A stretch of DNA of 64,000 nucleotides from Alphaproteobacteria bacterium (GTDB lineage Bacteria; Pseudomonadota; Alphaproteobacteria; Rhodobacterales; Rhodobacteraceae). The notes beneath the pieces are model-generated. The model saw only the letters and a program-made list of their open reading frames with translations, was not told where the DNA came from and made no database searches. The position numbers and the translations under genes were made by a program. This document shows, piece after piece, positions 17,545 through 25,986 of this stretch. Numbering within the stretch: position 1 is the stretch's first letter; the number at the start of each line of letters is the position of its first letter. Location of the stretch: assembly GCA_030431825.1 (NCBI GenBank), contig JAUIIJ010000027.1, positions 1 to 64,000 of the forward strand. Direction: 5' to 3'.

Positions 17545-18468
17545 TCAGCCGGAGCCGTTGCGGATAGCGCCTATCGCCTGCGCGATGCGGGCGGCAAGGC
17601 GTGCGTTGTTGCGCACCAGCGCGATGTTCGCGGCAAGTGAACGACCCTCGGTCTGTTCATAGATGCGTTGCAGCAGATACGGGGTCACCGCTTTGCCCAC
17701 GATGCGGTGGCGGGCGGCATCGGCCTGGGCCGACACGATGATGGGGGCCAGTTCCTCGGCCGGAATCTCCGCAGCTGCGGGGATCGGGTTGGCAACCAGC
17801 TGACCGCCGGGAATTTCGAGCGCGCGCCGCATGACATGTGCGCGGGCAATCGGCGCGGCCTCATCCATGCGCAGCGGGGCGTGAAACGGCGAGCGCGCCG
17901 ACCAGAATGCGGGAAAGGCATCCTGTCCGACGGCGATCACCGGCACGCCGAGCGTTTCGAGAACCTCGAGCGTCTTGCTGATGTCGAGAATGGCCTTGGC
18001 GCCGGCCGCGACAACCGTGACCGGCGTTTGTGCAAGCTCCTGCAGGTCGGCGGAGATATCGAAACTGGCTTCGGCGCCGCGATGCACGCCACCGATGCCG
18101 CCGGTTGCAAAAACCTCGATCCCGGCGAGCCGTGCGGCGATCATCGTCGCGGCGACCGTGGTGGCACCGGTGCCACCCGTGGCAAGGCACGCCGCGAGAT
18201 CCGCGCGCGAGAGTTTCGCAACCCCGCGGGCCTGACCCAGATGGGCCAGTTGTTCGGGCTCCAGACCGACATGCAGACGCCCTTCGATCACCGCCATGGT
18301 GGCAGGGGTCGCACCGCCATCGCGGATATCCTGTTCGACCTGGCGCGCCACCTCGACATTTTGCGGATGAGGCATGCCGTGGGTGATGATCGTGCTTTCA
18401 AGAGCCACGACGGGGCGGTTCTGCTGGCGGGCGGCCTGAACTTCGGCCGAGAGGATGGGATCGATCAC
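17545..18468 (-). CDS. psuG: Pseudouridine-5'-phosphate glycosidase
   Basis: This 307-residue enzyme reversibly splits pseudouridine 5'-phosphate into uracil and ribose 5-phosphate. The conserved N-terminus PVVALESTIITHGMPHPQN (about residues 19-37) holds the catalytic glutamate, and TGGTGATTVAATM and FATGGIGGVHRGAE (about 96-133) line the active site. Its ATG overlaps the stop of the upstream PfkB-family kinase by four bases, the normal pairing of kinase and glycosidase in pseudouridine breakdown. Confidence 0.93.
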   Translation of the reverse strand: MIDPILSAEVQAARQQNRPVVALESTIITHGMPHPQNVEVARQVEQDIRDGGATPATMAVIEGRLHVGLEPEQLAHLGQARGVAKLSRADLAACLATGGTGATTVAATMIAARLAGIEVFATGGIGGVHRGAEASFDISADLQELAQTPVTVVAAGAKAILDISKTLEVLETLGVPVIAVGQDAFPAFWSARSPFHAPLRMDEAAPIARAHVMRRALEIPGGQLVANPIPAAAEIPAEELAPIIVSAQADAARHRIVGKAVTPYLLQRIYEQTEGRSLAANIALVRNNARLAARIAQAIGAIRNGSG

Positions 18469-19361
18469 AGGGGGGTATCTCCTGAAACATAGGTTGCGGC
18501 AGCGTGCAGCGCCCGGCTGAGCGCAACATCACGCCCGGCACCGGCGGCTTCGGCGGCGATATGTGCGGCCATGAACGTATCGCCCGCGCCGGTGACGCGG
18601 GTCACGAGCACTTCGGGCGGGGTCTGGCAGATGAGATCATCCGCGTCCGCCTCGGTGGCGGGGTTGCCGCCATCGGTCACCAGAACCTTGAGCGCACCGC
18701 GCGACAGAAGCCCGACCGCGGCGTCGCGCGATGTCGTGAACTCTGTCTGGCAAAGCAGCCCGGCCTCCTCGAGGTTGAGATAGAGCGTGGCGCGGCGGTG
18801 GTTGAGAAAGGGCAGCAATCGTTCCGCCTTGCCGGGCGAGGCGGGCGCGACACGCAGGTCGGCGGCGGCAAATGCCGGGCTTTGCGCGATTTTTTCGAGC
18901 AGGGAATGGGTCAGGTTGCCATCCAGCGCGACATGGCCCCGATAGGGCGCGGTCTCCGAGCCGAGGGTCCCGTCGGTCAGCGGGCGAAGGATCTTGTCAC
19001 CCGCCGCCTCGAGCGAATGGGCATCGGCGATGGCCGCGATCAGCCCGTTTGCGCCCTCGACCGCCATGTACCGATCAGTGGGCAGGTCGTCGGAGCGATA
19101 GACATGTTCGGTGTTCATCCCGAGGTCGCCGCATGCGCCAACCAGCTCGTCGCCTTCGGCGTCGCGGCCGATCGCGGTGAGCAGGACGGGACGCAGTCCA
19201 AAGCGCGCCAGCGTCATGGCGATGTTCATCGCGACCCCACCGGGCAGGCGGGTGATCCGGCCGGGTACGTCCGATCCCTGCCGCATGTGGCTGGCGGAAC
19301 GGCCGATCACGTCCCAAAGGACGCTACCGATGCACAGGACTGGGGCGGTTGAACCGTTCAT
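18465..19361 (-). CDS. psuK: Pseudouridine kinase (PfkB family)
   Basis: This 298-residue PfkB-type carbohydrate kinase has the N-terminal glycine pattern (GSVLWDVIGR, then LPGGVAMNIAMTLARFG) and the C-terminal PfkB signature TGAGDTFMAAHIAAEA, whose aspartate is the catalytic base. The four-base overlap with psuG makes pseudouridine the likely substrate. The product, pseudouridine 5'-phosphate, would be the glycosidase substrate. I start at MNGSTAPVLCIG; an ATG twelve codons upstream is less likely. Confidence 0.88.
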   Translation of the reverse strand: MNGSTAPVLCIGSVLWDVIGRSASHMRQGSDVPGRITRLPGGVAMNIAMTLARFGLRPVLLTAIGRDAEGDELVGACGDLGMNTEHVYRSDDLPTDRYMAVEGANGLIAAIADAHSLEAAGDKILRPLTDGTLGSETAPYRGHVALDGNLTHSLLEKIAQSPAFAAADLRVAPASPGKAERLLPFLNHRRATLYLNLEEAGLLCQTEFTTSRDAAVGLLSRGALKVLVTDGGNPATEADADDLICQTPPEVLVTRVTGAGDTFMAAHIAAEAAGAGRDVALSRALHAAATYVSGDTPL

Positions 19362-19487
19362 GGCCTGCCTTGTGCCGTCAAACCGGTCCGGGCGCAAGCC
19401 GCCGGAGTCGTGATGCCTGGTGCCTGGTCCGGGCCATTTGTGTCCGCCGGTACGGCTGCGGTGCCAGAAGCGCGCCGGTTCTCGGGA

Positions 19488-20117
19488 TCAAACCGTCTGA
19501 TCGATTGCCCGTCGCAGCGTCGCAAGCGCGGCCACCGGATCATCCGCCGACCAGATTTCCTCGCCAATCCCAAAGAAATCGGTAACGGGGGCGAGGTCGC
19601 GCAGCACTTCGACAGACAGACCGCCTTCGGCGACCACCGGCACCTCGATCATTTCGGACCACCATCCAAACAGGTCGCGATCCGCGATGGTTCCGTCGCC
19701 CAGTGCGGTCGCGCCGACCGGACCGAAACTGACATAATCCGCACCCGCTTCTCCGGCGGTCAACCCGTCATGGCGCGAGGCGGCGCAGAAACTGCCCACG
19801 ATGGCGTCGGGCCCGAGCGCCTTGCGCGCGGCGCGTACCGAACGGGCGGCGTCGGTCAGATGAACGCCATCCAGCCCGAGCCGCTCGGCCAGGACCACAT
19901 GATCGTCGATGACGAGGGCAACGTCGCGGGCGTGGGTGATTTCGCGCAAGCCGTCCGCCGCGCGTGCTACGCGATCCTCGTCGCGGCTCGTCAACGCCAG
20001 GCGCACACAGGCGATTTCGCATGAGTCCATCACCCGCGCCAGCGTTGCGCCAAACGCTTCGAGTTCAATGACCGGCGGCGTTGAGAGATAGATCTGCGGC
20101 GTGTCGGGGCTGTCCAT
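19488..20117 (-). CDS. ThiE-like thiamine-phosphate synthase family protein
   Basis: This 209-residue TIM-barrel protein resembles thiamine-phosphate synthase, which joins the pyrimidine and thiazole phosphates of thiamine. It has LVIDDHVVLAERLGLDGVHLTD (about 91-112; the canonical N-D-R..A...GADGVHLGQ motif with changes), VGSFCAASRHDGLTAGEAGADYVSFGPV (canonical G.S.h....A...GADY...GP.F) and VPVVAEGGLSVE. The asparagine and arginine of the usual NDR motif are altered (IDD, then E), so activity as ThiE is not certain. No other thi genes are nearby, and I see no TPP riboswitch upstream. A strong AAGGAAG precedes the ATG. Confidence 0.75.
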   Translation of the reverse strand: MDSPDTPQIYLSTPPVIELEAFGATLARVMDSCEIACVRLALTSRDEDRVARAADGLREITHARDVALVIDDHVVLAERLGLDGVHLTDAARSVRAARKALGPDAIVGSFCAASRHDGLTAGEAGADYVSFGPVGATALGDGTIADRDLFGWWSEMIEVPVVAEGGLSVEVLRDLAPVTDFFGIGEEIWSADDPVAALATLRRAIDQTV

Positions 20118-20315
20118 CGAAATCTTCCTTGCAGTGTTTCGCGGTGGTTTAGCGGATCATCGGGTGGATGGAAACGTCATTGCCCGAACGTGTCTGCCAG
20201 TCGCCGGGCGCACCGTTTCCGGGCACCGGCCGTCGACCGCGCCGCGGGAACGGAAACGCGTGGGCGCAGGTTCTGTCAAACCGCGACGTATCGAGCGTGT
20301 GAAGGAGGGGAAAGT

Positions 20316-20622
20316 GCAGGCTTCTGTTGCCAGGTGCCTGCGAACCCCGCCTTACGCGGCTAGGCGCAAGGGCTTAAGTTTCGGTCTTGTTACTGCTTAC
20401 GCAGCAACGGCAACCGGAGCACGATTGTCATTTGCAATTGTACTGTTTTCGCCGGTAACGGTGGCAGACCGCCGAGACAAAGCTAACCCCTTTAGACGTT
20501 CGTCGATCCTGTTTCGGCCCCATGATCCTCAAATGAAGGATTTTGGTGGAGCCGCCGGGTACCGCCCCCGGGTCCGATCCGCTTATTGCGAGCGCGTTTA
20601 TGTCCATAGTCCCGAAGGACAG
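20316..20622 (-). ncRNA. ssrA: Transfer-messenger RNA, circularly permuted two-piece form
   Basis: tmRNA rescues stalled ribosomes and tags the nascent protein. On the minus strand the acceptor piece comes first (about 20622-20544, ending in an encoded CCA at 20546-20544). A 22-nt removed segment with a small hairpin follows (20543-20522), then the coding piece from 20521. The 5' end GGGGCCG pairs with CGGCTCC before ACCA, giving a 7-bp acceptor stem with the G3-U70 wobble that marks alanine charging. The tag frame at 20435-20397 encodes ANDNRAPVAVAA and a TAA stop, close to known alphaproteobacterial tags. A 5-bp T-stem (CCGGG/CCCGG) has the loop GGCGGTA, unlike the canonical TTCRANY. The 3' end of the coding piece is approximate. 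Confidence 0.92.
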
Positions 20623-20626
20623 GGGT

Positions 20627-20655
20627 AATATAGGCAGGCTGGAGCGGGGATGCAA
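20627..20655 (-). promoter_or_regulatory. Sigma-70-type promoter of ssrA
   Basis: On the minus strand TTGCAT (20655-20650) is followed by a 17-base spacer and TATATT (20632-20627). Transcription would begin near 20621, at the 5' end of the tmRNA acceptor piece. Confidence 0.6.
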
Positions 20656-20718
20656 TTGGGCTTGACCGGCAAACCCGGCAAATCCGCCTGCCTGCGACCC
20701 CGGTCCGGATGCCGGGCG

Positions 20719-21471
20719 CTACCGCTTGCCGGTTCTTGCACGTTCGGCAAAGACGGTTTGAGCCAGCGTGAGCGTTTCGCACTCGAGCGCGGTGAGGGCG
20801 GTGCTCGCGGCAGGACCGTCCCCGGCTTCGATCGCGTCGGTGATATCCGTATGCAGCTTGACGATGGCTTCGCGCGAGCGGGCCGAGAAGGTGATCATGT
20901 TCATCAGGGGCTGCATCGCTTCGACCGCACCGGCCAGCTGATAGGACAACACCGGGTTTCCGGCCCCGTCCACGAGGGCCCGGTGAAACGCGACATCGGA
21001 GGCGCAGAATGCCTCGTCGGTCAGCCCGGGCTGTTGCTGTCGGAAGATCTCGGCGCGCATTGTGGCCAGATGATCGGCCGTGCGCCGGCGCGCCGACAGG
21101 GCGGCACAGGCGCGTTCCATCGCGTAACGGGCCTCGCAGGCGGTTTCGAAGCTGACCGCATTCATCGAGAGCAGCAGGGTCGCGGTGGTGATATGTTGCG
21201 AGTAGGCTTCGGGGTAACTGAGCCGATTGACAAAGGCCCCGCCGGACGCCCCGCGTTGCGTGCGGATCAGGGACTGCGCCGCCAGGCGTTTGAGCGCCTC
21301 GCGCACCGTGGGGCGAGATACGGCGAAATGATCGGCCAGTTCGGATTCCGAGGGCAGGCGTTCATCGACGATCAGTTCGCCGCCCATGATGGCGTCGCGA
21401 ATGGCCTGCGCGATCTGCGCGGAGAGATCCACATTGCTGTTCGGATCAATTTGCATCGGGGCATTTTTCAT
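20719..21471 (-). CDS. dmdR: GntR-family (FadR/FCD type) regulator of DMSP demethylation
   Basis: This 250-residue protein has a GntR winged helix at the N-terminus (about residues 15-80; LPSESELADHFAVSRPTVREALKRLAAQ) and an all-helical FCD ligand domain (about 95-235) with the metal/ligand residues typical of the class (D and H in SDVAFHRALVDGAGNPVL). It is divergent from dmdA, the same arrangement as the DmdR repressor of Ruegeria, so control of dmdA-acuI is likely, with acrylate or an acyl-CoA as inducer. The ATG at 21471 lies only two bases from the nearest operator-like repeat and has no visible Shine-Dalgarno, so it may be a leaderless message, or the ATG at 21456 may be used. Confidence 0.82.
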   Translation of the reverse strand: MKNAPMQIDPNSNVDLSAQIAQAIRDAIMGGELIVDERLPSESELADHFAVSRPTVREALKRLAAQSLIRTQRGASGGAFVNRLSYPEAYSQHITTATLLLSMNAVSFETACEARYAMERACAALSARRRTADHLATMRAEIFRQQQPGLTDEAFCASDVAFHRALVDGAGNPVLSYQLAGAVEAMQPLMNMITFSARSREAIVKLHTDITDAIEAGDGPAASTALTALECETLTLAQTVFAERARTGKR

Positions 21472-21473
21472 TT

Positions 21474-21499
21474 GTCTGACATTTAAAAGTCTGACATTT
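21474..21499. promoter_or_regulatory. Candidate DmdR operator: paired GTCTGACATTT repeats
   Basis: GTCTGACATTT occurs twice in direct orientation at 21474-21484 and 21489-21499, with 15-base centre spacing. Each copy contains the GT-N3-AC core of FadR-type GntR operators. The pair lies at the left end of the dmdR-dmdA intergenic region, immediately next to the dmdR start. Confidence 0.6.
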
Positions 21500-21696
21500 G
21501 AAAAGCAAGAGATGAGTCGCCATCAAGGGGGGCATGCACGTGACACAGGCTGGAAACGGCTCCGATCTTTGTGCCGCTGTGCCCTGCGGGTGGCGGTCGT
21601 TCGGCTTGATGCTGCTGCGGACGGCGCCCCACCTGACCAAGCGCAATGGGCCGCGTCCGTGAGCGATATCGTTTCCATGCAGAAGGAGGAACGCTG

Positions 21697-22806
21697 ATGG
21701 CTGCGCCTTTGTTGTCACCGTCGAACAGGTTGCGGCGAACGCCGTTTTCCCAAGGGGTCGAGGCCGCCGGGGTAAAGGCCTATTCGGTCTATAACCGCAT
21801 GTTGTTGCCGACGATGTTCCGCAGCGTCCAGGAGGATTACCGCCACCTCAAGGAGGCCGTTCAGGTCTGGGACGTGTCCTGCGAGCGCCAGGTCGAGCTG
21901 CGCGGGCCGGACGCGGCGCGGCTGATGCAGATGCTGACCCCGCGCGATCTGCGGAGCATGACCGTGGGACAGTGTTTTTATGTGCCGATCGTCGATGAGA
22001 CGGGTGGCATGCTCAATGATCCGGTGGCCGTCAAGCTGGCGGAGGACCGGTGGTGGATTTCGATCGCGGACAGCGATCTGCTCTACTGGGTGAAGGCCAC
22101 GGCGCTGGGCTGGCGGCTCGATGTGCTGGTGGATGAACCGGATGTTTCACCGCTCGCCGTTCAGGGGCCGAAATCCGATGAGCTGATGGCGCGGGTCTTT
22201 GGCGGCGGGGTGCGCGACCTCCGTTTTTTCCGCTTTCGCCGCTTTGACTTTCAGGGCCGTGACCTGGTGATCGCGCGCTCGGGCTATTCCAGGCAAGGCG
22301 GCTTTGAGATCTATGTCGAAGGGGGCGACATCGGAATGCCGCTGTGGAATGCGCTGATGGAGGCCGGGGCGTCGCTTGACGTACATGCGGGGTGTCCCAA
22401 TGCGATCGAGCGGATCGAAGGCGGCTTGCTCAGCTATGGCAATGACATGACCGACGACAACACGCCCCATGAATGCGGGCTGGGAAGATTCTGCAACACC
22501 CATAGCGCAATCGGGTGCATCGGCCGGGACGCGCTGTTGAGGGTGGCCAAGGAGGGACCGATCCAGCAGATTCGCCCGATCTCGATTGACGGACCCGCGG
22601 TAACCGGCTGCGACCGGTGGTGGCCGCTGCTCGCGAATGGACAGCGTGTGGGACGGGTAAGTTCCGCCGCCTGGAGCCCGGATTTCGGCACAAATGTCGC
22701 CATCGGAATGGTGCGGATGACCCATTGGAACCCGGACACCGGTCTGGATGTGGAAACGCCCGACGGGTTGCGCCGGGCGACCGTGCGGGACTCCTTCTGG
22801 CTCTAG
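21697..22806 (+). CDS. dmdA: Dimethylsulfoniopropionate (DMSP) demethylase
   Basis: DmdA moves a methyl group from DMSP to tetrahydrofolate, giving 3-methylmercaptopropionate, the first step of the demethylation route. The 369-residue protein has the GcvT/aminomethyltransferase fold and near-identical blocks to the Ruegeria enzyme: RRTPFSQGVEAAGVKAYSVYN (near 11), YRHLKEAVQVWDVSCERQV, MQMLTPRDLR, YVPIVDETGGMLNDPVAVK, GGLLSYGNDMTDDNTPHECG and AAWSPDFGTNVAIGMVRMTHW. GcvT itself lacks these. A strong GAAGGAGG precedes the ATG at 21697. acuI follows after 110 bases. This is one of the most secure functional calls in the window. Confidence 0.96.
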   Translation: MAAPLLSPSNRLRRTPFSQGVEAAGVKAYSVYNRMLLPTMFRSVQEDYRHLKEAVQVWDVSCERQVELRGPDAARLMQMLTPRDLRSMTVGQCFYVPIVDETGGMLNDPVAVKLAEDRWWISIADSDLLYWVKATALGWRLDVLVDEPDVSPLAVQGPKSDELMARVFGGGVRDLRFFRFRRFDFQGRDLVIARSGYSRQGGFEIYVEGGDIGMPLWNALMEAGASLDVHAGCPNAIERIEGGLLSYGNDMTDDNTPHECGLGRFCNTHSAIGCIGRDALLRVAKEGPIQQIRPISIDGPAVTGCDRWWPLLANGQRVGRVSSAAWSPDFGTNVAIGMVRMTHWNPDTGLDVETPDGLRRATVRDSFWL

Positions 22807-22826
22807 CGCGGGTGGCGCGTTCGGGT

Positions 22827-22858
22827 GCCTCCGGCGGGAGTATTTGCACAAAGCTGAA
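22827..22858 (+). repeat. Intergenic repeat, copy 2 (GGAGTATTT...CAAAGCTGAA)
   Basis: GCCTCCGGCGGGAGTATTTG followed by CACAAAGCTGAA lies between dmdA and acuI and matches the copy at 15695-15721 in the GGAGTATTT and CAAAGCTGAA blocks. Both copies follow a stop codon and precede the next co-directional gene. Confidence 0.6.
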
Positions 22859-22916
22859 ATCAACGGAACAATGAGCGTTGCGCGGGTTGCGTGGCCGACA
22901 AGCAAAGGAGATTCAA

Positions 22917-23912
22917 ATGTTCAACGCATTGCTCGTCAACAAGGACGAAGACAGCGGCAAGACCAGCGCCGCAGTGACGCAGATCGGTCTCGACGATCTG
23001 CCGCATGGCGATGTCACGGTGTCGGTGGATTATTCCACCGTGAACTACAAGGACGGTCTTTGTATCGGTCCCGGCGCGGGTCTGGTCCGCAAATATCCGC
23101 ATGTGCCCGGTATCGATTTTGCCGGCACTGTCGAGGAGTCGGCCGATGCGCGATACAAGCCGGGCGACAGGGTCGTGTTGACCGGCTGGCGCGTGGGCGA
23201 GGCCCATTGGGGCGGCTATGCGCAGAAGGCGCGGGTGAACGCCGATTGGCTGGTGCCGCTGCCCGAGGGGCTGGATGCCCGTGCCGCGATGGCAGTGGGC
23301 ACGGCGGGGCTGACGGCGATGCTGGCGGTGATGGCGCTGGAGGATCACGGTTTGCAACCCGGTCATGGTCCGGTGCTGGTGACCGGAGCTGCGGGCGGTG
23401 TCGGTTCGGTCGCGACGGCGATCCTGGCGGGGCTGGGTCACGAGGTCGCCGCTGTGACCGGGCGTCCGGAGCAGGAAGACTACCTGCGCGGTCTCGGGGC
23501 ATCGCGGATCGTGGCGCGAAACGAACTGACGGAGGTTAGCCGCAAGCCGCTGGAGAGCGAGATGTGGGCGGGCTGTGTCGATGCGGTTGCCGGTGCCATG
23601 TTGGGACGTGTGCTCAAGCAGATGAAATACGGAGCCTCCGTTGCGGCGATCGGACTGGCCGGGGGCGCGGCGATCGAGGGCGCGCTGATCACGCCGTTCA
23701 TCCTGCGCGGCGTGAACCTTCTGGGAATCGACAGCGTGATGCAGCGCTATGACAATCGCGTGCGTGCGTGGACGCGGATTGCCCGCGATCTGCCGATGGA
23801 CAAGCTGGAAAGCATGGTTCAGCCCGCAACGCTTGGGGATCTGCCGCAGTTGGGTGCGGATATCCTCAAGGGCCGGGTCAAGGGACGTGTCGTCGTGGAT
23901 GTGAACGCCTGA
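22917..23912 (+). CDS. acuI: Acrylyl-CoA reductase (NADPH)
   Basis: AcuI reduces toxic acryloyl-CoA to propionyl-CoA, detoxifying the product of DMSP cleavage and related routes. The 331-residue protein is a zinc-free medium-chain dehydrogenase/reductase of the YhdH/AcuI type. It opens MFNALLVNKDEDSGKTSA, has STVNYKDGLCI (about residues 40-50), PGIDFAGTVEESAD, and the NADPH-binding GPVLVTGAAGGVGSVA near 147-162. I start at the ATG at 22917 with AAAGGAG seven bases upstream. It lies behind dmdA in the order known from roseobacters and is probably co-transcribed with it. Confidence 0.94.
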   Translation: MFNALLVNKDEDSGKTSAAVTQIGLDDLPHGDVTVSVDYSTVNYKDGLCIGPGAGLVRKYPHVPGIDFAGTVEESADARYKPGDRVVLTGWRVGEAHWGGYAQKARVNADWLVPLPEGLDARAAMAVGTAGLTAMLAVMALEDHGLQPGHGPVLVTGAAGGVGSVATAILAGLGHEVAAVTGRPEQEDYLRGLGASRIVARNELTEVSRKPLESEMWAGCVDAVAGAMLGRVLKQMKYGASVAAIGLAGGAAIEGALITPFILRGVNLLGIDSVMQRYDNRVRAWTRIARDLPMDKLESMVQPATLGDLPQLGADILKGRVKGRVVVDVNA

Positions 23913-24331
23913 CAGGTGGTTTCGCGTCGCCGGTTTCCCGTGTTCCCCGGTCGCGATGGCCGGCCGGGGTGATGCCGTCTGGTCGCAAGCGACGGCTGTA
24001 GCGTCGTGATTGGTTGCGTGTGCCGTCCGGATGGTTTTACCCTGAGTCGCACATCCCGGTCCGGACTGGCCGGAAAGTTCCGCAGGATTTCCCGTGCAAC
24101 AGAGATGTTTCGGGCCGACCCTTCGGAGGACGGGGTGACGGAAAGGGGGAAACACGCGTTTGCCAAGATCACGGTCGCGGTCGATCCGGTGCGTGCTGAA
24201 CGGTTTGACCATGAGCCCAGGGAAGCGACCGGATGGCGCACGAGGCCGGTGTTCCGGTCATGATCGTGCGCAGCGCATGAGATTGCGGGGCCACAGCACC
24301 GATCAACAGAACAGAAATACGGGAGCTTGAC
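23913..24331. other. 419-bp region without a supported gene
   Basis: Only short overlapping open frames are present and none shows protein-like conservation. I found no clear terminator with a T-run and no consensus promoter. It separates the dmdA-acuI operon from the BCCT transporter gene, so the transporter is probably transcribed separately. Confidence 0.4.
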
Positions 24332-25966
24332 ATGAGCGATGAGTCAACCAACCAGGGCATTCCGGAACCGGAAGGGGCCGCCGATGTCATCGAAACCGAT
24401 TACGAGATCGGCCAGGACAATGTAGAGGGCAGCGTCGGCCCGATCGGCTTTGATATTCACAACCCGGTTTTCATGGTGTCGGGGGTGACGATTGTCGCCT
24501 TCGTGTTCTATGCGCTTGCGCTGCCGGAACAATCCGCCGCGCTGTTCGGGTGGTTGCGCCCGGCGGTGACCGCTTCGTTCGACTGGTTCTTCATGGCCGC
24601 GGCCGATATTTTCGTGCTGTTCTGCCTGTTCCTGATCGTGTCCCCCTGGGGGCGGGTGCGACTGGGCGGCGCAGATGCGCAGCCGGATTATACCTATGCG
24701 GGCTGGTTCGCGATGCTGTTTGCCGCCGGGATGGGCATCGGCCTGATGTTCTATGGCGTCAGCGAACCGATGAGCCATTATTCCACCTCGTTTGCCGGCG
24801 TTGCGTCAGAAGGCGGCGTGCGCACCGACTGGGCTCCGCTGGGAGGCGCGGCGGGCGATCAGGCGGGCTCGATACGGCTTGGCATGGCGGCGACGATCTA
24901 TCATTGGGGGCTGCACCCCTGGGCGATCTATGCGATCGTGGCGCTGTCCCTGGCGCTGTTCAGCTACAACAAGGGTTTGCCGCTGACGATCCGCTCTGCG
25001 TTCTATCCGATCTTTGGCGAGCGGGTCTGGGGCTGGACCGGGCATGTCATCGACACGCTGGCGGTCTTCGCGACCTTGTTCGGCCTCGCCACATCGCTTG
25101 GGTTCGGTGCCACGCAGGCCAATGCGGGGCTGAACGCGCTGTTCGGGATACCGGTGGGTCCGACGACCGAGGTTGTGCTGATCACCGCGATCACCGCGGT
25201 TGCGCTGGTATCGGTGGTGCGCGGGCTTGACGGCGGGGTCAAGGTGCTCTCCGAGATCAACATGGGGCTGGCTTTCCTGCTGCTTCTTTTCGTGTTGATC
25301 GTGGGGCCGACGGCGGCGATCCTGACCGGGTTCTTCGACAGTCTGGTGGCCTATTTCAAGTATCTGCCGGCGCTGGCGAATCCGTTCGGTCGTGAAGACG
25401 TCAACTTCAGCCAGGGCTGGACGGCGTTCTACTGGGCCTGGTGGATCAGCTGGTCGCCCTTCGTCGGAATGTTCATCGCACGGGTCAGCCGCGGTCGCAC
25501 CGTGCGCGAGTTCGTGATCTGCGTGCTGCTGATCCCGAGCCTGGTCTGCGTGTTGTGGATGAGTGTGTTCGGCGGCACCGCCATCTATCAGGTGGTCGTC
25601 GACGGCTTTACCGGGGCGCAGGACGCGGCGCTGGAACTGAAGCTGTTCGCGATGCTCGGGCAGTTGCCGCTGGCGTCGATCACCTCTTTCGTGGGGATCG
25701 TGCTGGTCGTGGTGTTCTTTGTCACCTCGTCGGATTCCGGTTCGCTGGTGATCGACACGATCACCGCTGGCGGCAAGGTGGATGCGCCGGTGCCGCAACG
25801 GGTGTTCTGGTGTGTGTTCGAGGGGGCGGTGGCGATCGTGCTCTTGCTGGGCGGGGGGCTCGCCGCACTTCAGGCGATGGTGATCTCGACCGGGCTGCCC
25901 TTTACCGTCGTTCTGCTGGTGATGTGCTGGGCGATCATGAAGGGTCTTGCGACCGAAGCGCGCTGA
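24332..25966 (+). CDS. BCCT-family transporter (betaine/carnitine/choline type, possible DMSP uptake)
   Basis: This 544-residue inner-membrane protein has about twelve membrane segments and the BCCT signatures: GMGIGLMFYGVSEPMSHY (about residues 133-150), and the motif around GWTAFYWAWWISWSPFVGMF, then ARVSRGRTVREF (about 361-393), the tryptophan-rich substrate and Na+ region. BCCT carriers import quaternary amines and sulfonium osmolytes. Its place right after dmdA-acuI makes DMSP a good guess for the substrate, as for DddT-type carriers; glycine betaine or choline remain possible. Confidence 0.9.
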   Translation: MSDESTNQGIPEPEGAADVIETDYEIGQDNVEGSVGPIGFDIHNPVFMVSGVTIVAFVFYALALPEQSAALFGWLRPAVTASFDWFFMAAADIFVLFCLFLIVSPWGRVRLGGADAQPDYTYAGWFAMLFAAGMGIGLMFYGVSEPMSHYSTSFAGVASEGGVRTDWAPLGGAAGDQAGSIRLGMAATIYHWGLHPWAIYAIVALSLALFSYNKGLPLTIRSAFYPIFGERVWGWTGHVIDTLAVFATLFGLATSLGFGATQANAGLNALFGIPVGPTTEVVLITAITAVALVSVVRGLDGGVKVLSEINMGLAFLLLLFVLIVGPTAAILTGFFDSLVAYFKYLPALANPFGREDVNFSQGWTAFYWAWWISWSPFVGMFIARVSRGRTVREFVICVLLIPSLVCVLWMSVFGGTAIYQVVVDGFTGAQDAALELKLFAMLGQLPLASITSFVGIVLVVVFFVTSSDSGSLVIDTITAGGKVDAPVPQRVFWCVFEGAVAIVLLLGGGLAALQAMVISTGLPFTVVLLVMCWAIMKGLATEAR

Positions 25967-25986
25967 ACGCCCTTCAGCTTTTGCGA

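Noticed and set aside
20118-20330. Possible TPP riboswitch upstream of the ThiE-like gene
   Set aside because: No CTGAGA...ACC core is seen on the minus strand ahead of the start; the region leads into the tmRNA 3' end.
20101-20628. Plus-strand open frame of 175 codons
   Set aside because: It runs over the tmRNA gene on the other strand and the thiE upstream region; no protein-like pattern.
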